DNA of 25,315 nucleotides from Candidatus Acidiferrales bacterium. GTDB taxonomy: Bacteria; Acidobacteriota; Terriglobia; Acidiferrales; UBA7541. The position numbers were made by a program, and so were the translations under genes. Numbering within the stretch: the stretch's first letter is position 1; every line of letters starts with the position of its first letter. This document shows, one piece after another, positions 25,080 to 25,315 of the stretch. The notes below the pieces were generated by a model, which saw only the letters and a list, made by a program, of their open reading frames with translations, did not search any database and had not been told where the DNA came from. Location: positions 1 through 25,315 of the forward strand of contig CATPAM010000569.1 in assembly GCA_955651735.1 (NCBI GenBank), in the 5' to 3' direction.

Positions 25080-25184
25080 CTTCACACGGGTCAGGTTAAA
25101 TTGCACGTAGGCCTTCAAGACTGGATAGACCTCTCCAAAATCCGCCTAAAGCAGTAAAATCAATGACTTAGTACCCTCTTCATA

Positions 25185-25200
25185 AATACGATGACGTATT
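25185..25200. repeat. Inverted repeat, 6-bp stem
   Basis: AATACG (25185-25190) and CGTATT (25195-25200) flank ATGA. It lies 57 bp before the transposase start and may be a binding site or part of the insertion sequence end. Confidence 0.45.
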
Positions 25201-25213
25201 AAGTGGCTTTGGA

Positions 25214-25230
25214 CTACCAAATTCTGGTAG
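25214..25230 (+). promoter_or_regulatory. Hairpin in the transposase leader
   Basis: CTACCA (25214-25219) and TGGTAG (25225-25230) form a perfect 6-bp stem with loop AATTC, 12 bases before the AGGAG ribosome site of the transposase gene. Leader hairpins of insertion sequences can limit translation from read-through transcripts; that role is inferred here. Confidence 0.35.
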
Positions 25231-25256
25231 GCTCGGCATTCAGGAGATTGCTTCTT

Positions 25257-25315
25257 ATGCCGAGGAAAAGCCCATTCTCGATAGTTCTCTCCAAGGAAGA
25301 ACGCACCATGCTGGA
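25257..25315 (+). CDS. N-terminus of a probable IS630-family transposase (3' truncated by window end)
   Basis: Nineteen codons are visible, MPRKSPFSIVLSKEERTML, then the window ends. The pattern RKSPxxIVLSxEER resembles the start of the helix-turn-helix domain of IS630-family transposases as I remember them. AGGAG at 25242-25246 precedes the ATG by ten bases. Too little is present to confirm the DDE domain or whether the element is intact. Confidence 0.55.
   Translation, partial: MPRKSPFSIVLSKEERTML

Larger units (their letters stand above)
24871..25256. other. Intergenic, AT-richer region with several inverted repeats
   Basis: A 386-bp region between the divergent secreted-protein gene and the transposase start. 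It holds no convincing gene; an open frame on the minus strand (24852-25118) overlaps the start of the secreted-protein gene and looks accidental. It contains three perfect inverted repeats, listed separately, and probably the left end of an insertion sequence, whose boundary cannot be fixed without the right end. Confidence 0.5.

Noticed and set aside
24852..25118. 88-codon minus-strand open frame upstream of the secreted-protein gene
   Set aside because: It overlaps the start of a well-supported gene, has no ribosome site and no recognisable motif.
1..25315. CRISPR array, toxin-antitoxin or phage-defence genes
   Set aside because: No regularly spaced repeats, Cas motifs or small paired toxin-antitoxin genes were seen on either strand.

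Overview
The window looks like a piece of an Acidobacteriota chromosome (class Terriglobia/Acidobacteriia or a near relative). This is inferred from high GC with codons ending in G/C, an HpnJ/HpnI hopanoid side-chain cluster, a MacA/MacB-type efflux cassette with a TPR protein, and a small secreted protein (24391-24870) of a type I associate with this phylum. No 16S rRNA or other phylogenetic marker is present, so the assignment is tentative.

Layout. 1-4858 (+): end of an NtrC-type sigma-54 activator, then a 912-residue hybrid histidine kinase, then a short protein joining a degenerate receiver to a kinase dimerisation domain with no ATPase domain. 4870-7893 (-): NatA/NatB-type ABC exporter genes followed by a membrane-anchored alpha/beta hydrolase. 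8312-14711 (+): an efflux cassette of membrane-fusion protein, TPR protein, MacB-type permease without ATPase and TolC-like channel, followed by a PLP-dependent decarboxylase.

15013-21623 (+): a tightly packed operon that is the most interesting part of the window. It holds the hopanoid radical SAM enzyme HpnJ, two tandem four-helix SMR-type proteins resembling the ArnE/ArnF flippase pair, an ArnT-like polytopic glycosyltransferase, and two tandem divergent HpnI-type GT2 glycosyltransferases. Overlapping or nearly overlapping start and stop codons suggest translational coupling. Together they look like a route that makes a hopanoid-linked (or polyprenyl-linked) sugar in the cytoplasm, flips a sugar carrier and transfers sugar on the periplasmic side. 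As far as I know this goes beyond the described HpnI-HpnK-HpnJ route. No HpnK deacetylase is visible here.

21873-23996 (+): a fused membrane/spermidine-synthase-like protein. 24124-24198: tRNA-Gln(CUG) with a good sigma-70 promoter upstream. After the tRNA the character changes: a 12-bp tandem repeat, a small secreted protein on the minus strand, several inverted repeats in AT-richer DNA, and at the right edge the first codons of a probable IS630-family transposase. This looks like the start of an accessory region.
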